Positions 9,863-22,432 of a stretch of 64,000 nt of DNA are shown here, in pieces. Source of the DNA: Agelas oroides (Eukaryota; Porifera; Demospongiae; Agelasida; Agelasidae); contig OX422190.1 in the NCBI GenBank assembly GCA_949130485.1, positions 5,370,861 through 5,434,860 of the forward strand, read 5' to 3'. The notes below the pieces were generated by a model, which saw only the letters and a program-made list of their open reading frames with translations, did not search any database and was not told the origin of the DNA. The translations under genes were made by a program, and so were the position numbers. How positions within the stretch are numbered: the first letter of the stretch is position 1; every line of letters starts with the position of its first letter.

Positions 9863-10199
9863 GTATGTTACTAAATTGGTCATTTCACATGCATATTTAG
9901 GAGTACTGGTCTCTTTCTAACTTTGGAGGGCTGTATGCTCGAACAATATATAAGTCATTTAATTTTACTTGGTGTACGCATGTGCAGAGTAAGCCTCGTA
10001 CACGTAAGGCGCATAATATAGGCATGGTCAATGACTAAAGTGTGAGGCATGTCGAGGCATGTCAAGGCATGTCAAAGCATGTCGAGGCATGAACGGAAGT
10101 GTACTTTTGAGTAGTTTGCAGACATTAGCGGGGTGTTGCAGCCTTTGGCCTAGCACCGAAATAGCATGGCATAGTAACTTAACTATCACTGACATTTCG

Positions 10200-10680
10200 C
10201 TTCATTCTGCTTGCCTCTTGCCTACACTCACGTAGTGTTGCAAGGCGCTGACTGCTGTCTGCTGGCCTGAGACTCCACTTCCTCGTTCAGGTCGATTAAG
10301 GCGGTCCTCAGATTTATTATTGGAGACACAAAAGTGCGAGAAAGTGTTTCCGTAGTTCGCGAAAGTATTGTCATAGTTTACGGAGATTGAATGGCTGCTG
10401 TGTGTACGCTTCTTAGCTTTGCTAGTGTTATTCTGGCTGTTAGTCTATATTGTTTAGGTGTGTGTTATTGCTGGTTTTGAAGTAGGTAGGTCTGACTTAT
10501 CGAAGGGCTGCCATTGAGACCGAGCACTGCGTGTTTCTGAGAGCAGGAGAGAGGAATATGGCTTGAGTTGCTTAAACAACCATGACCAATCCACACCCTG
10601 CCAACCAAGAACAGCCTACAGCCTACAGCCTACACTGCAAGATTAGTAGCCTTGCACTAAGGAAGGCACTCGGCAATTAG
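10200..10680. other. no gene recognised
   Basis: Unique-looking sequence between the CCP duplication block and the simple repeat. No open frame with a recognisable domain and no clear splice-bounded exon was found. Confidence 0.5.
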
Positions 10681-10724
10681 CTGAGACTACTGGTCTCTAA
10701 CTTTGGAGGGCTGTATAGCATGCA

Positions 10725-10975
10725 CTTATCAGACATGAGACACAAGACACCATGAGAAACCATGAGAAATCATAGATAGAACACTATGAGATATGAGACA
10801 CCATGAGACACACAATGAGACACCATGAGATATCATACAACAGTATGAGACATAACACACAATGAGACACCATGAGATATCATGACCTACCATGAGACAT
10901 CATGAGACACACCAAGGGACATCATGAGACATAAGGAGACATAATGAGAAACCGTGAAACACTATAAGACATAAA
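10725..10975 (+). repeat. degenerate simple repeat, CACCATGAGA units
   Basis: About 20 loosely conserved copies of a 10-12-bp motif containing ATGAGACA run through this stretch. No reading frame is maintained. Confidence 0.85.
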
Positions 10976-11154
10976 ATGGCAACAGGCAAAAAAGGAGCTA
11001 CTAGATTTGCTGCTCAAAGCTATCGAGTCTTCATGTACCATAGATTGCTTGATGGCTAAGCAACGACGATGACGATGACAAAAACATAGACAACTCCTTT
11101 CCAATGTGGTTGAGCAGCTCTAGCTTGTGATCAATAGCTGATGCCATCATGCTA

Positions 11155-11720
11155 AAAAATCCACCGTGTGATAAGGGCGTCTGACTAGGTCTTGGGTTCG
11201 AATCCTAGCTGAATCCTGGAAGAAGTTGTTTCAAGAGAGTGAGAAATAAATCCATGGAAAAAATTCCCAGATCCAGCTGCAATTTGAACCAAAGACCTTC
11301 TGAAGACTAGTCCCACACTCCTACCACAAAACCACTTGACCTCTTCACTTCGAATCCTCTCCCAGCTGGTTCCTGTAATTTCTCCTTGAATTTTTTTCTC
11401 ACTCCCTTAGAACAATAATTCATGATATCACACTATACAGCAAGTAATATCTAGCCTTTGTTTTTTCACCACACCCATTGCTATGGCTACTAGAAATACT
11501 AGGAGGACTCTGTGTCACAACGGGGTATTTATGGTTGCTTAGATCAGCCTATTCCAGTTTAGTCCACCCTCGAGAGTGAGAATCAGAATTCAACTGAAGC
11601 CTCTAGGCAATGGTGCTCTTGTAACTTGTCTTCTGCTGTGGTAAGAGCAGTATTCAAAAGGTCTTGGTTCGAATCCTATTAGAATATTTTCTGGAGATTT
11701 ATTGCTCACATTCTCAGGAC
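11155..11720. mobile_element. cluster of tRNA-derived SINE-like repeats in both orientations
   Basis: RNA polymerase III B-box-like sequences GGTTCGAATCC occur on the plus strand at about 11205 and 11671, preceded by A-box-like stretches (GATAAGGGCGTCTGAC; GTGGTAAGAGCAGT). A minus-strand unit at 11345-11260 has GTGGTAGGAGTG and GGTTCAAATTG. After the B box, copies share a tail with CTGGA, AATTT and a CTCACTC motif. Cloverleaf pairing is poor, so these are SINE-like copies and not tRNA genes. Confidence 0.6.
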
Positions 11721-13800
11721 ATCAAAGTATACCATAATTATTTAAGGGCTTGGATTAGTGTGGTTTGGATTAGTATACATGTAGTTCTACTGTAGAAATC
11801 CGCACCAATTTGAGGCATAAAACTGCTCTATTTGCTCTAAAAGTTTGATGTTGTAGCTGGTATGCTGTTTCCACCAAGATTCTTTATAGATTAATCAAAG
11901 AGATTTGCTAAATATTCATTATACCAGAATCCAAAGTTGTTTGATACCATTGTATTTAGTAAGGTTGACTCACCACAAATTTTTTGGTATGTTTGCCATG
12001 CAAATCCTTCATACGATCTGTTTGCTGCTTGGTTAATCAGTGATTGTTTAATTATATTCCCCCCTTGCTTGTGGCCCTGTGGGAATCGCTGCTTCTACAT
12101 ACGATCTGTTTGCTGCTTGGTTAATCAATGATTGTTTAGTTATACCATGTACCTTGTCTTCAGTACTTGTTCATAGTAGAAGGGTGAATTGCTAAAATCA
12201 ATTCGGGGTGTGCCTTAACCATTTTGAGGGGCACCTCATAAAGGGTCGTCTAATTTAGGTTACAGTAGATGAATGCCTATCAGCACAAGAAAATTGTCAG
12301 CCGAGACCCTAGATCGGGGTGCAATGCAGGTTACAGCAGATGAGTGCCTCTCCAGCAGCAAGGAAGATTGGTAGCCAAGAACCTGGGTACAGTGTGATCG
12401 ACAGAGAGGGGCAACTTCTCTTTCGACAGTGACCAAAGATGATGTTCCCAGAGCTTCATTGCAAAGTAAAACACAGAAACATAACCACCACAGTCCCACC
12501 CTCAAACTTAAAGACTCAGACTCATACAATACACATGCCTGCACAACTACACACACACATAACCACAGTCAAGCTGTGTACAGAAAGAGAGGCTGGAACA
12601 AGCATTACAGCACCTGAAAACAGTACATACGAGTGATAATGCTCCCAATAGGACAAGTGGTACACAAGAAGCTGGGACATCCAATCATAACTCAGGTCTG
12701 CGGTCTTTGCCAACCATGTTCATGGTTGGCTAGCTTCCATGTTCTTCGCTCTGGTGTAACACTGTTTAATCAGACAATCAGTGCACATATGCAGCTTATG
12801 ACAGCTGACTCCTCACAGAAACTGTAATGCCAGCAGTAACTAACTAGCTTCGAAGAGCTGCTTGTACAGCAGTTAGAACCAGCTTTGTCTCTTCACAAAT
12901 GTCTACAGAAGGGGATACCATGTGGCACCGTACATCTACCTGGGTTAGCTCACATGCTAGGTACTTGTACTTGTACTTATGTTTCAACTTACTTGATTAC
13001 TTTGCCCACCTAATATTTTGTTTGCTACGCTTGCAGCAACTTGTTCTGTATAACTTGCTAACAGAAATGAAGAATATTTTGTGTCTGAATCCAGTTACAT
13101 GGTAATACCAATCATCATCCTGCACACACAATCGTGACATCACAACATCAAGTTGGGTGTAGCCTGAGCTTTTGTGTCAAGTGGTGGAATTGCATAATGT
13201 TCAGCCACACTTTCTTGCAGCTATTTCTTTTGTTACTTGGTATGTCTGGTTGTAACATGCATGTAAACGCTTGTAAGGTCAGTTAGCCGGAAGTGTGTGC
13301 TAACTCAAGATTAGCCTCCTTCCCAGGCTCCTATGCGTGGGTGGAGAAATAAGATCCTGGTACACACTGAGTCATGCCGACCTCTCCCATGTGAAAGATG
13401 CCTGCCACTGACCATGCTTTGTGTGGACAATGATGAGGGAGCAATTAAGGGACTCACTCTTTGCTTGCAGGAATTATCCATGCATTTGTTTGTTCCAGCA
13501 TAAGCTGTGGTTCCAGCTAAATGCTGCAGCACATGATTGACGCAATTTTTCGCTTTGAAGTTCACTGATTGACTCAAACAAAGCAAAACAGCCGGTTACT
13601 GTCAAAGCAATATTGTAAAACTGCCCAAATGCGTCTCACTTGGAGTATAATCTTACAGTGTGGCCTTTGAGCAGGTAAACAGCAATTGAGTGTAGTGGAG
13701 TAGTATGCAGGTTATCAAGTTCAAAGTTCACTTATCTGAGTTGCCCAATAAGGCCATACAGAATACAACAGCAAGCAAACAGAGAAAGCAAGCTACATAC
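11720..13800. repeat. gene-poor stretch with two short tandem duplications
   Basis: The segment ACGATCTGTTTGCTGCTTGG is repeated about 87 bp apart (12014 and 12101). A diverged pair starting GTTACAGTAGATGAATGCC lies at about 12258 and 12329. Otherwise only short open frames without recognisable domains are seen. Confidence 0.55.
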
Positions 13801-13819
13801 TCGGATATAGTTCACTTTT

Positions 13820-14291
13820 AACAGGAAGTCAATCGAAGCATAATTAGCTGCGGTGTCCTATAGGGACTTTCCCTCAAAATTGCGTTTGAAGTTTGCCTGT
13901 CAATCGTACTTGGCCACAGTCCGCTTATATCCCACACGCTACTTGTTCTATCATGTATATACTAACTGATCGTGTCAGCGACAGTTGAAACGTACCTTTG
14001 CTGAAACTGTCAGCTAACGTTTGCCATGTGTTATCGGTCATTTTCAGGTACACAGTGGGTACCCGCTTTCCACCGTTGTAGCTTCTTCGGACTTTACTAG
14101 CAGGTCTTCTGACTATGTCCTGAGTAAAGCAGGTTTGTTTTCAACTAAGCTAAGCCTAACTAACATTGCCTGAACTCAGCTATTTTACAAGATCTAATGC
14201 AATGAATCGACACTACACAAAGTCGCCATTTTTTCTAGCTTATCTGTAACCACGCGATCAATTTCTGCGCATGCGTGTCGGGGTAAAAGGG
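13820..14291. mobile_element. piggyBac-like element, truncated at the left
   Basis: Homology to the other copies starts at ACAGGAAGTCAATCGAAGC (about 13821) and runs to the right end GGGTAAAAGGG followed by TTAA (14292-14295). The GCGCATGCGTGTCGGGG subterminal motif is kept. The left terminal inverted repeat is missing. Confidence 0.82.
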
Positions 14292-14934
14292 TTAATCGTT
14301 TCATTCCCATCCCTGGGGCAAGCCCAGGTTCCTCCAAGTCGACACAGGGGATTGGATTATCTGCATCTAAAATGAAGATAGCCATTGTGTACATATACAG
14401 TACAAACTGCAGAGCATTTCAACTAATAAACTAAGCACCATAATAAGTCATAGAAAATGGGCATTGGCAAACGACCCACACCTGGCCACATTTTGCAGCG
14501 AAGCAAAAGAATTCCCCCCACCCTCATTTCCCCCACCATTGCCCGGGAGGGGAGAAGGTGGGTATACAATTGATAGGTGCATAGTAAACAATACTACATC
14601 ATGAGCACACAAGTTATCTCACTGGCTGTCATATCAAGGGGGAAATGAGAGATTCCTGAGAATAGCATTAAAATGAAGCATGGGTACCTCAGACACCGGA
14701 CAGCATTCACACTTTGTGCAGCCATCACACTGGAACTAAAACTGAGTTCCATTGACCACTCTTCTCGATCAGTTGACACACAGTGAGGGGTTAGGCACAC
14801 ACACTGACACTGACTTGTATAAATTTGTTGGTCTTCCAAGCGCAAACAATGCTCTGGTCAAAAGCTCTGAAAGATGGAGTCCATCAGATGAAGAGTCGGG
14901 CTTTGTAATGGTATTAGCTGTACCACGTGTACAC

Positions 14935-15280
14935 ATTGGGCTCTCTCATAGCCCCTGTCACAGATATAGCCACTCACTGCTCAGTAGACAGGCTGGTGGG
15001 ATGTCTCCAAGGAATACCGCACCGCTGCACACCCTTTCAAGGCATGGGCTTGCAATTACAGGAGTCTTGTCATTGGCCTTCCACTTAGTTAGGGCTTTCT
15101 CATAGCCCCCATCTTCTTCACTGACTTTCTGCCTAGCAGACAGGCCAGTGGGACATCCCCGAAGAACACCGCACTGCTGCAAACACCTACGAAGCACGGG
15201 GTTGGATACACAGAGATCTTTTTGTTGACTTTCAGCTTGGTCAGAGCATGCACCAAGGGAAGTTGGCACATGCATGAACA
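14935..15280 (-). repeat. diverged tandem duplication of a roughly 154-bp segment with coding-like features
   Basis: Two copies (about 14935-15088 and 15089-15245) match along their length. On the minus strand each can be read as a similar peptide: one frame has LTKLKVNKKISVYPTPC then SAVFFGDVPLACLL, the other has LTKWKANDKTPVIASPC then SGAVFLGDIPPACLL. The two readings are in different frames, and no splice-bounded gene was found around them. I do not recognise a family. Confidence 0.5.
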
Positions 15281-15299
15281 GTGTTACCAGGCTCTTTCC

Positions 15300-16990
15300 T
15301 CCTCCCCCGTATGGGAGCCTGGGATGAAGTTAACTTAACATAGGAATTGCTGCCGTGTCTAGCACAATATGCTAGTACATCACTATTCCTCTGTCAATGT
15401 GTGGTGGATCTCCTTACTTTTATATTCTCACAAAAGAACGCCCACCGCCTACTGTTTCGGGGTCAAAGTATACTCTAATGAGCGCCCACCCTGAAGCAAG
15501 ATTCCTGTGGTTGGTCGAATTTTGCAAAGCCTAGCCTCAAGTGCTATGCTTATCTCAAGTAAGAAGCTTGGTGCAGTACTTTACCGAAGTTATTACAAAC
15601 TGGCTTCAAATGCATGAATGTAGATGATGTGGCCACGCTTGCTAGCTACACTACACTAAGTCATGATGGCATGTTGCCATTCAGAGTGTTGCATGCCGCC
15701 AAGACTTGAACTTCGAAGGTTGACAACTCTGTTGTATGTGGTTGTTTGTCTGTAAACTCCAGCGGGGTGACAGATTCAGGGGTGTTATAAATATACTTGG
15801 GCACTCCACTCCTTCAGCAGATACACCTGAAAGAGCACCCACTCCCCTCTTCAGCAAACTTGAAGGTACTTCACCCATGGGCACTCTTTTGCGACACTAT
15901 GGTACATAAATTTGCACATAGATTCAGTTCATCATCTCTGGTCAAAGGTAGTCACTGATTCTATTGCAATGCCATTTTGAAAGAATGGTCAAAGGAGGAC
16001 TGTGAATGGTTGCTGTGACAGAAGATATGCACAGTTCACTTGTGTGATATGCAGCTACTACTGAGTTCAGTGTTAGAGTAGGTTGGTATTGTCATTGTCT
16101 GAACCCTAAGTCCACACATCAGGCATGAGATGCACACATTAATAACCCTCTGAACGCTGTGACCATATATATATGGTCACATTGAAACCTTCCCATCGTC
16201 ATGGCGACCATATATATATCTGCTCAAGAAACGTTTGTGTGCTTTCCATGCAAAGCTAAGAAGCTTAACGAGATTTAAGGGTAGGCCCCTCCATGGTAAG
16301 TGCTAATGAGGCTAGGCCACACTTTTTGACTGACATCATTGGCTAGAAAGACAGAAAAAGGCGGTGCTTATTCGCGGGTGATCGTCAATGACCCGAGTGC
16401 TGCCAAATGAAGCTTTTTCTTGACCACAGGGAGCAAGCATTCTTAATATTTTAGGGCTTCAAATGACTTGTAAATCTGCTGATTTTGTCGGGGCTGTGGG
16501 TATCAGGTGAGAAAATCGGAACCGTTTCCAACCGCTCGAGCAAAAGAAACTTCAGTACAGAAACGCCTACCATCGAACAACAAGCCTCCCACATGCCCCA
16601 CCAAGACGAGGCAACAACGAGTCTGTGAGATTCTGTGAGATTCTGTACGCTGGTTCGCCCATATTGTTATGATAACTCCACCCATTGAGGCCCACCCCCA
16701 TTTGTTTACTATTTGAATATTCATAGCACTATTAACACCAAACGAGAACTGGGCTGCTCACTCAAAGCAAGCCTTAGACGGGGAGTGGTCCTGCCCTTCT
16801 GTAGTAGGCCACTGGTCGGGAATTCAAAGGGACCGAAACCTGTGGTCATGCGATGAGTGGAAAGGGTACTCCCTGAAGACCAGTGTTTTTCAAGCATATC
16901 TCCCAAAAACAACAACTCACTTTGCCATAACTGCCCCACCCATTTAGGCCATAGATGCCCCACCCATATGTGCCATGAATGCCCCATTCC
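15300..16990. other. no gene recognised; one exact 22-bp palindrome
   Basis: 16159-16180 is a perfect 22-bp palindrome with core ATATATATAT, preceded by AATAACCCTCTGAACGC and followed at about 16206 by a half copy (GACCATATATATAT). This resembles the left-end architecture of the piggyBac-like elements and may be an eroded end. No coding domain was recognised in the rest. Confidence 0.5.
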
Positions 16991-16998
16991 TATCTTAA

Positions 16999-17251
16999 CC
17001 CTTTAAACTCGATAGTGCCCGTATGCTCCCAAGTTAGCTTCCGGCTATTTATTCCCACAGCTGCACATTCTTGAGTTAGTATATAGTTACTATAAGCCAC
17101 AGGAAGTCAATGGAAGCATAATAAGCCGGGGTGTCCCATAGGACTTTCCCCGGAAATGGCATTCGTAGTTTGCCTGCCGATCGTGTTGAACTTAGCATTG
17201 TCACAGAACAGCTTATATCCCACGCGCAACTGGTTCTACAGAATTGTTTCT
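16999..17251. mobile_element. piggyBac-like element, left part only
   Basis: TTAA at 16995-16998 is followed by CCCTTTAAACTCGATAGTGC and then sequence homologous to the outer copy at 6514. Homology stops near 17251. It faces the full-length inverted copy at 17474-18076, so the two form a large imperfect inverted repeat. Confidence 0.8.
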
Positions 17252-17473
17252 AGTAGAAGTCTCACTTGCTTGGCACGAATCTCATTAGGAGATGAATTGA
17301 GAGATCTGCACTTTAGTTAGTGTGTGTATAATTAAGCAAGCATAACATTAGAGAATTCTGGGTGTTACCTCCCAAATTAGATTACTTTGGGCCAGAAATG
17401 TCACTACAGCATTTAACTGTAACATTGGCAGAATTTTTCTTAGTTCCATAGTGAAGCTACTTGAAGCAATTAA

Positions 17474-18076
17474 CCCTATACCCCCGACGCGCATGCGCAG
17501 AAATCAATCTCGTAACCACGAGACAAGATATTGAAAAAATGGCGATTTTGTGTCATGATGATTCATAGTGTTATATCTTGTAAACTAGCTGAGTTCACAG
17601 GTTGCTACTTAGGCTTAACTTAAACAAACCTGCTTTACTCAGAAAGTAGTCATACGAGTTCACAGTGAAGTTCGACTAAGCTACAACGGTTGAAGTGCCG
17701 GTACTTGCTATCCATTGGAAATGACTGGAGATCCGTGGCCAAACTTCCAGCGAAGGTACGTTTTCATTGTTGCTTAGATGATTAGCCATAAGCAATTCTG
17801 CAGAACCAGTTGCGCGTGGGATACAATGACGATGCTAGGTTCAACACGATCGGCAGGCAAACTTCGATCGCGATTTCCGGGGAAAGTCCCTATGGGACAC
17901 CCCCGCTAATTATGCTTCGATCAACTTCCTGTGGCTTATAATAACTATGTACTAACTCAAAAACGTGCAGCTGTGACGATAAATAGCCGGAAACTAACTC
18001 GGGCGCATACGGGCGCTATCGGGTTTAAAGGTTGTAAAAATTCCGGGCGCATACGGGCGTTATCGGGGTGAAAGGG
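17474..18076. mobile_element. piggyBac-like element, full length, inverted
   Basis: It is flanked by TTAA at 17470-17473 and 18077-18080. It begins CCCTATACCCCCGACGCGC and ends with the complement of CCCTTTCACCCCGATAACGC. The subterminal motif with GCGCCCGTATGCGCCC is present twice near 18005 and 18045. 603 bp, no transposase. Confidence 0.88.
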
Positions 18077-18080
18077 TTAA

Positions 18081-20620
18081 ACCAAGTTTCTGTCTCGCTG
18101 CTGAAGCAAACTCTTATTTGCTGGCAAATTCGTGTGTGTGGCATAGCCTCATCCCCGTTTGAACACATGCTAATCTTGTTTCCATCCTCCAAAAGCCCAT
18201 GCAGTTATTGAAACTTAAGACTAATGAAAAGGGACAAAGCTTTAATCCTCATGCTGCAGCTTTATACACCTGAAACCTCAAAGGAAACCCCGAGGGGTTT
18301 CATTGTAACTTTGGACATCTGAAGCAACAATGAAAGGCTGGGATATAAGTTGGAGCCACAACACTGCTCCCCCCCTTTACAAACCGGTTTGGCTATGGCC
18401 ATACTACTCCTACCGATAGCATCGGCCCTGCAGTTCTTGCACATACACAGAGTATCTCAACACTCGGGCAACTTCAGTCACCTGAAATGGCTGTGGAGAC
18501 AGATGGAATCTGATGTATCTCTGAAATGTTGTGACATAAGGTGTCAAGTTTTCTATGGGACAAAACCTTACTGTCCAATGTAAGTCAATGTGCAGCCATT
18601 GTACATTATTGTACATACACCATGCAGTCACTGTAAACCACAACTCACAATACAGGGCAGAGCAATACATGTGAGTGCAAAACTTACTTTTAGCTCTACA
18701 GTCTACACACAGACTCGAAATTTATTCCACCCGCGTAACCATGTGACATCATCAAATTCTGGATGAATACGTAATGAGCTCCACACAAGGTCAACTTTCA
18801 AGCGTTGTATTTCGTAGTAGCAAACCTGGATCGAGATTAACTTACACATAGTGTTGTGAGAGCTGCTAAGTGTAACTTCATAGTATCGCTATACTTACTG
18901 GGTGCTGCACACAGCGGTAGAGATTATGTCTGCTTACAAGACGAAAGTACAATTCCGAGCCATCTTTGATTTACTGCACAAATAGGGGCAAAGTGGAGCT
19001 AGAACACGACCTTCACAGTGTATAGACAACACATTCAGCGCTACAACATAGTTGAGTTAGAAGCCAAAAGCTTAAGTTGCACGGTAGATACGAAGTGTAC
19101 AATATCGGCAAAAAATGGCTTCACAGGCTCAAACGTAGACATGGTATAGAACAAGCTACGAAAGTGCAACCAGCGGTACGTAGCCCTTACGTCTCTTTGC
19201 TATAACTTACAAAATGTCCAACCTCCATAGCTGTCGTACTCTCCGAGATACAAGTGCTTATGCAAATGGCCTAGTGACTGCTTTCAGCTGTGATCGATTT
19301 TCAATTTGGCGCACAACTAGGGGCAGAACTGCCAAGAGCTCCTTAAATTTCTGGACACGTTTTTTCCCACTCTGACTACGCAATACTTGTATAACTTAGT
19401 CAAACTCCAAGTACTTTTCCAGTTATGATTGAGCAAAGTCGTGATATTGTTCAATAATCTGCTTCCTGGTAAGTTCGCGGCACTTGCCAACAGAATGACA
19501 GCCGTATTGTGAGCTGTTGCATAATAGTAGTTTACACAAGCTGTACTTTTAGTTGACTACTTGTAATTGCTAATCTGATTTTGTAAGTGGATTAAAATGT
19601 ATGGGAAGCCTGAGGCCTGTGTGTAGACTGTCTAGGGATTTGAGTAATGAACTACTTTTTATTGGTGTTTGTGTTTCTGCTTCCTTGCGTTTGCAGTAAC
19701 ACTCAGGACTAAGAATTCACCATAATAATAACTAACCATGTGCCCAGTCTCCATCTGTTTTGGGTATTCTTTTCTATTGTTATTGAATGATTGATCTTGG
19801 ACATTCACGATAGTTGGCAAAATTTCATTTGCAACGCTTCAATCACACTCTGGTAATCTTGTTTCGATCGCGCTCTGGCAATCTTCTTCAGGCAACTCTT
19901 TTTTATTGTTGTCATCCACAAATCGAAAGAACATTACCAAACGGAGTAAGACTAGGTATGACATTGCCAGAAATGCAATGACACGGACTTTGCACTCTTT
20001 GGAAACGTCCGTTACATTTCCGTTACACGTACTTCATGTTTTACTACGGGAGCCTATGGCGGTTCAAACTCTGACTTTAGTAACGAGCTTACCTTGTTCG
20101 TAAATGTGTTGTTAACGATATATTCACCTTCTGCTTTCTCTCTACTAGCCACAGATATCTACAGTGCTGCCTCCTGAAGGTCACAGAATTTGCCATTCGT
20201 GATAGCATTTCTACCGTGTTTTCACACATTGAAGTGTGAAAAAATAGGCATTTCAAATTTTCTGAAATAAAAATATACACTTTTGCAGTTCATTTTTGAT
20301 TGGTTAACGATATAACTCACTTATTTTTGATGTCCTCTGCCCGACTGGCCGTAAAGTTTTTGCAGATTTTGTTCACAGAATTTGCCAAATCGGTACAAAA
20401 TAGGTACAAAAATGTACGCTAGCATATACAATTACGGATAATTGCAAATACGGTACAACGTAAACTTCCACGTTTTACTTATAACTCCGTACGCTACGGA
20501 AATAACGCCGTGACCGCCGCGCTATTCAAATTTCTGGCAATGGTTAGCTAATTTGCTAATTTGTGTTGCATGGCACCATGAATCTAATGATGTGCTTATC
20601 AACATTACATTTTCGTGTAT
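18081..20620. other. no gene recognised; presumed intron upstream of RTK-A
   Basis: No exon with a recognisable domain was found on either strand. If the CCP exons splice to the kinase exon, this is intron sequence. Any signal-peptide exon would have to lie elsewhere. Confidence 0.4.
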
Positions 20621-20658
20621 TCTGCCATAATGGCATGTTTTGTGTTTTCTCTCCGCAG

Positions 20659-22343
20659 CATCAACCTCTTCAGGTATCGCCTCTCCCTCAACAATTACCA
20701 CAACTGCAACTGTTTTGGTCAGCAGCAGCACACAACCCACCAATAATCCCCCAAGTGATGGAGCAACTACCACATCAGTCATCATAGTAGTAGCTGTTGT
20801 GATCATACTTGTTGTCATTGTAGTTGGAGTCGTCATTCTTGTGGTTCTCCTCAGGGCCAAGAAGAGGAAACAACAGTTAGTAATCAACAAGCTTCAGAAT
20901 GTCACAATGGAATATGAAGTTACTGAAATGAATTTGAAGCAGGACGTAATCACTGAAAAGAAGGCCAGTTCAAGTACTAACAAGCCACCATATGCAGAAA
21001 TACAAACAGAGGCACCGCCAAAAATTCCTACTAAGTCAGAAGAACTCATAGAGTATTTGAATCTAAAGAGCACTCTCATAGATGGGTATAGTGAAATTGT
21101 ACTGAATCCAGATGGTAGAAAGCATGCAATCCCTGCAAAGCCTCCCGAACACGTTAACCTCTCAGATCCTATGTGTGGTGAAATTGATTCAAGCCCTGTG
21201 TATCAGGATACAGACCAATGCCCTACGAGCACAAATGTGCTACAACAAACTGACGTCTACACTGTGCCAGACACCACCAGCTCACAAACATTTGAGGCTG
21301 GCAGTGGAATCTGTGAGATAGTGTATAGTGAGCCAATCCAGCCTTCACTCTTCACAGATTCAGTTGGAATTCCCAGTGATTCTGAAGATTTGCACCCTTA
21401 CACCCCCATTTACACTCTCCCAATTACAGTGCCAAAGAAAGGAAAAGTACCATTAAAGGTCTTTTCTAGTAACATTCAAGAGATTTGTGAGCTTGGAATG
21501 GGACTTTTTGGCAAGGTTATTTTAGCTGAGACAGTTGGTCTAAGTGCGAAAGACCTGAGGTTTAGTGAATCAGATGATGACAAGAGCAAGTCAACATTAG
21601 TCGCTGTGAAGAAACTCAAATCAGATGCTCCAAGTACAACAAAAGAAGCCTTTGAAAAAGAGGTCAATTTCATGTCAAGACTGACTGATAGAAATGTGAT
21701 TCGTATACTTGGAGTCTGCTATGAAGACACTCCTTTCATTATGCTGGAGTACATGGAGAAAGGAGACCTCAACCAGTATCTTCAAAAGTTCAAAGTAGTG
21801 AGCACAACCGATTCAGAACCACAGGGTCAGATTACAACCGGCACTTTGGTTCATATGACCACACAGATTGCTAGCGCTATGAAGTATCTCGCATCACACA
21901 ACTTTGTCCACAGAGACCTGGCAACACGAAACTGTCTGGTGGGTCCAAACTACCTGGTGAAGATATCAGATTTTGGCATGAGTAGGAGTCTGTATGACTC
22001 TCACTACTACCGCATTCATGGACGTTTTGCTCTTCCAGTTCGTTGGATGGCATATGAATGCTTTTATGGTAAATTTTCACAAAAGTCTGATGTGTGGGCA
22101 TTTGGTGTTACCATGTGGGAAATCCTCACTCTTGCAAAGGAACAGCCATACAATGACATGTCAGATAAGCAGGTCGTTGAGGATGCTCTCAAAGGTAATA
22201 ATCGCAAGACATTGGCTAGACCAGACATGTGCCCACTTGAAGTGTATAAAATTATGCTGGAATGCTGGCCCCACAATTCCGAGCAACGAGCAACATTTGA
22301 ACAACTCTTTCAGCTGCTCACCTCTGTTCACCAAGACGTTTAG
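20659..22343 (+). CDS. receptor tyrosine kinase RTK-A: stalk, TM, juxtamembrane and complete kinase in one exon
   Basis: The exon begins after the acceptor CTCTCCGCAG (phase 1) and stays open to TAG at 22341-22343. Order: Thr/Ser-rich stalk, single transmembrane helix (20775-20852, SVIIVVAVVIILVVIVVG), basic stop-transfer RAKKRKQQ, a long juxtamembrane region with tyrosine motifs (GYSEIV, SPVYQ, DVYTVPD, EIVYSEPI), then a kinase domain from about 21466. All key residues are present: LGMGLFGKV loop, VAVKK lysine (21609-21611), HRDLATRN (21909), DFG (21969), paired tyrosines in DSHYYRIHGR, and SDVWAFGVTMWEI. The YYRIHGRFALPVRWM activation segment is closest to discoidin-domain-receptor-type kinases, though no discoidin domain is seen. 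The start codon must be in an upstream exon; the phase-1 CCP exons at 6.3-9.9 kb are candidates. Confidence 0.93.
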
Positions 22344-22426
22344 TTTTGATAACTCCATGATGTATTCTCTTCTGGATAGTTTCTACTGTATTTATCCTAG
22401 TAGTTGGTAATCATTGGATTAACACA

Positions 22427-22432
22427 ATAAAA
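22427..22432 (+). promoter_or_regulatory. polyadenylation signal AATAAA
   Basis: A canonical AATAAA lies 84 nt after the RTK-A stop codon, a plausible 3' end for its transcript. Confidence 0.55.

Larger units (their letters stand above)
7850..10190 (+). repeat. tandem segmental duplication carrying one CCP exon per unit
   Basis: The block beginning ACTACTGGTCTCTTTCTAAC recurs at about 7857, 8998, 9903 and, shortened, 10684. Each of the first two is followed by the same order: AATACATAGGTCATTTCATT, a CATGTCGAGGCATG motif, TTGGCAAGGCCAACAGAC, then the exon-flanking CTCTAGTAGATGTATAAATT and a CCP exon. The third unit stops after about 290 bp and lacks an exon. A small 10-bp tandem repeat (GGCATGTCGA-type, 10047-10092) expanded in the last unit. 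Confidence 0.85.

Noticed and set aside
11155..11720. tRNA genes
   Set aside because: B boxes are good but A boxes and stems are poor, and the shared tails between copies point to SINE-like repeats.
20659..22343. Naming RTK-A as a discoidin domain receptor
   Set aside because: Only the activation segment is DDR-like. No discoidin domain exon was seen, so no gene symbol is given.
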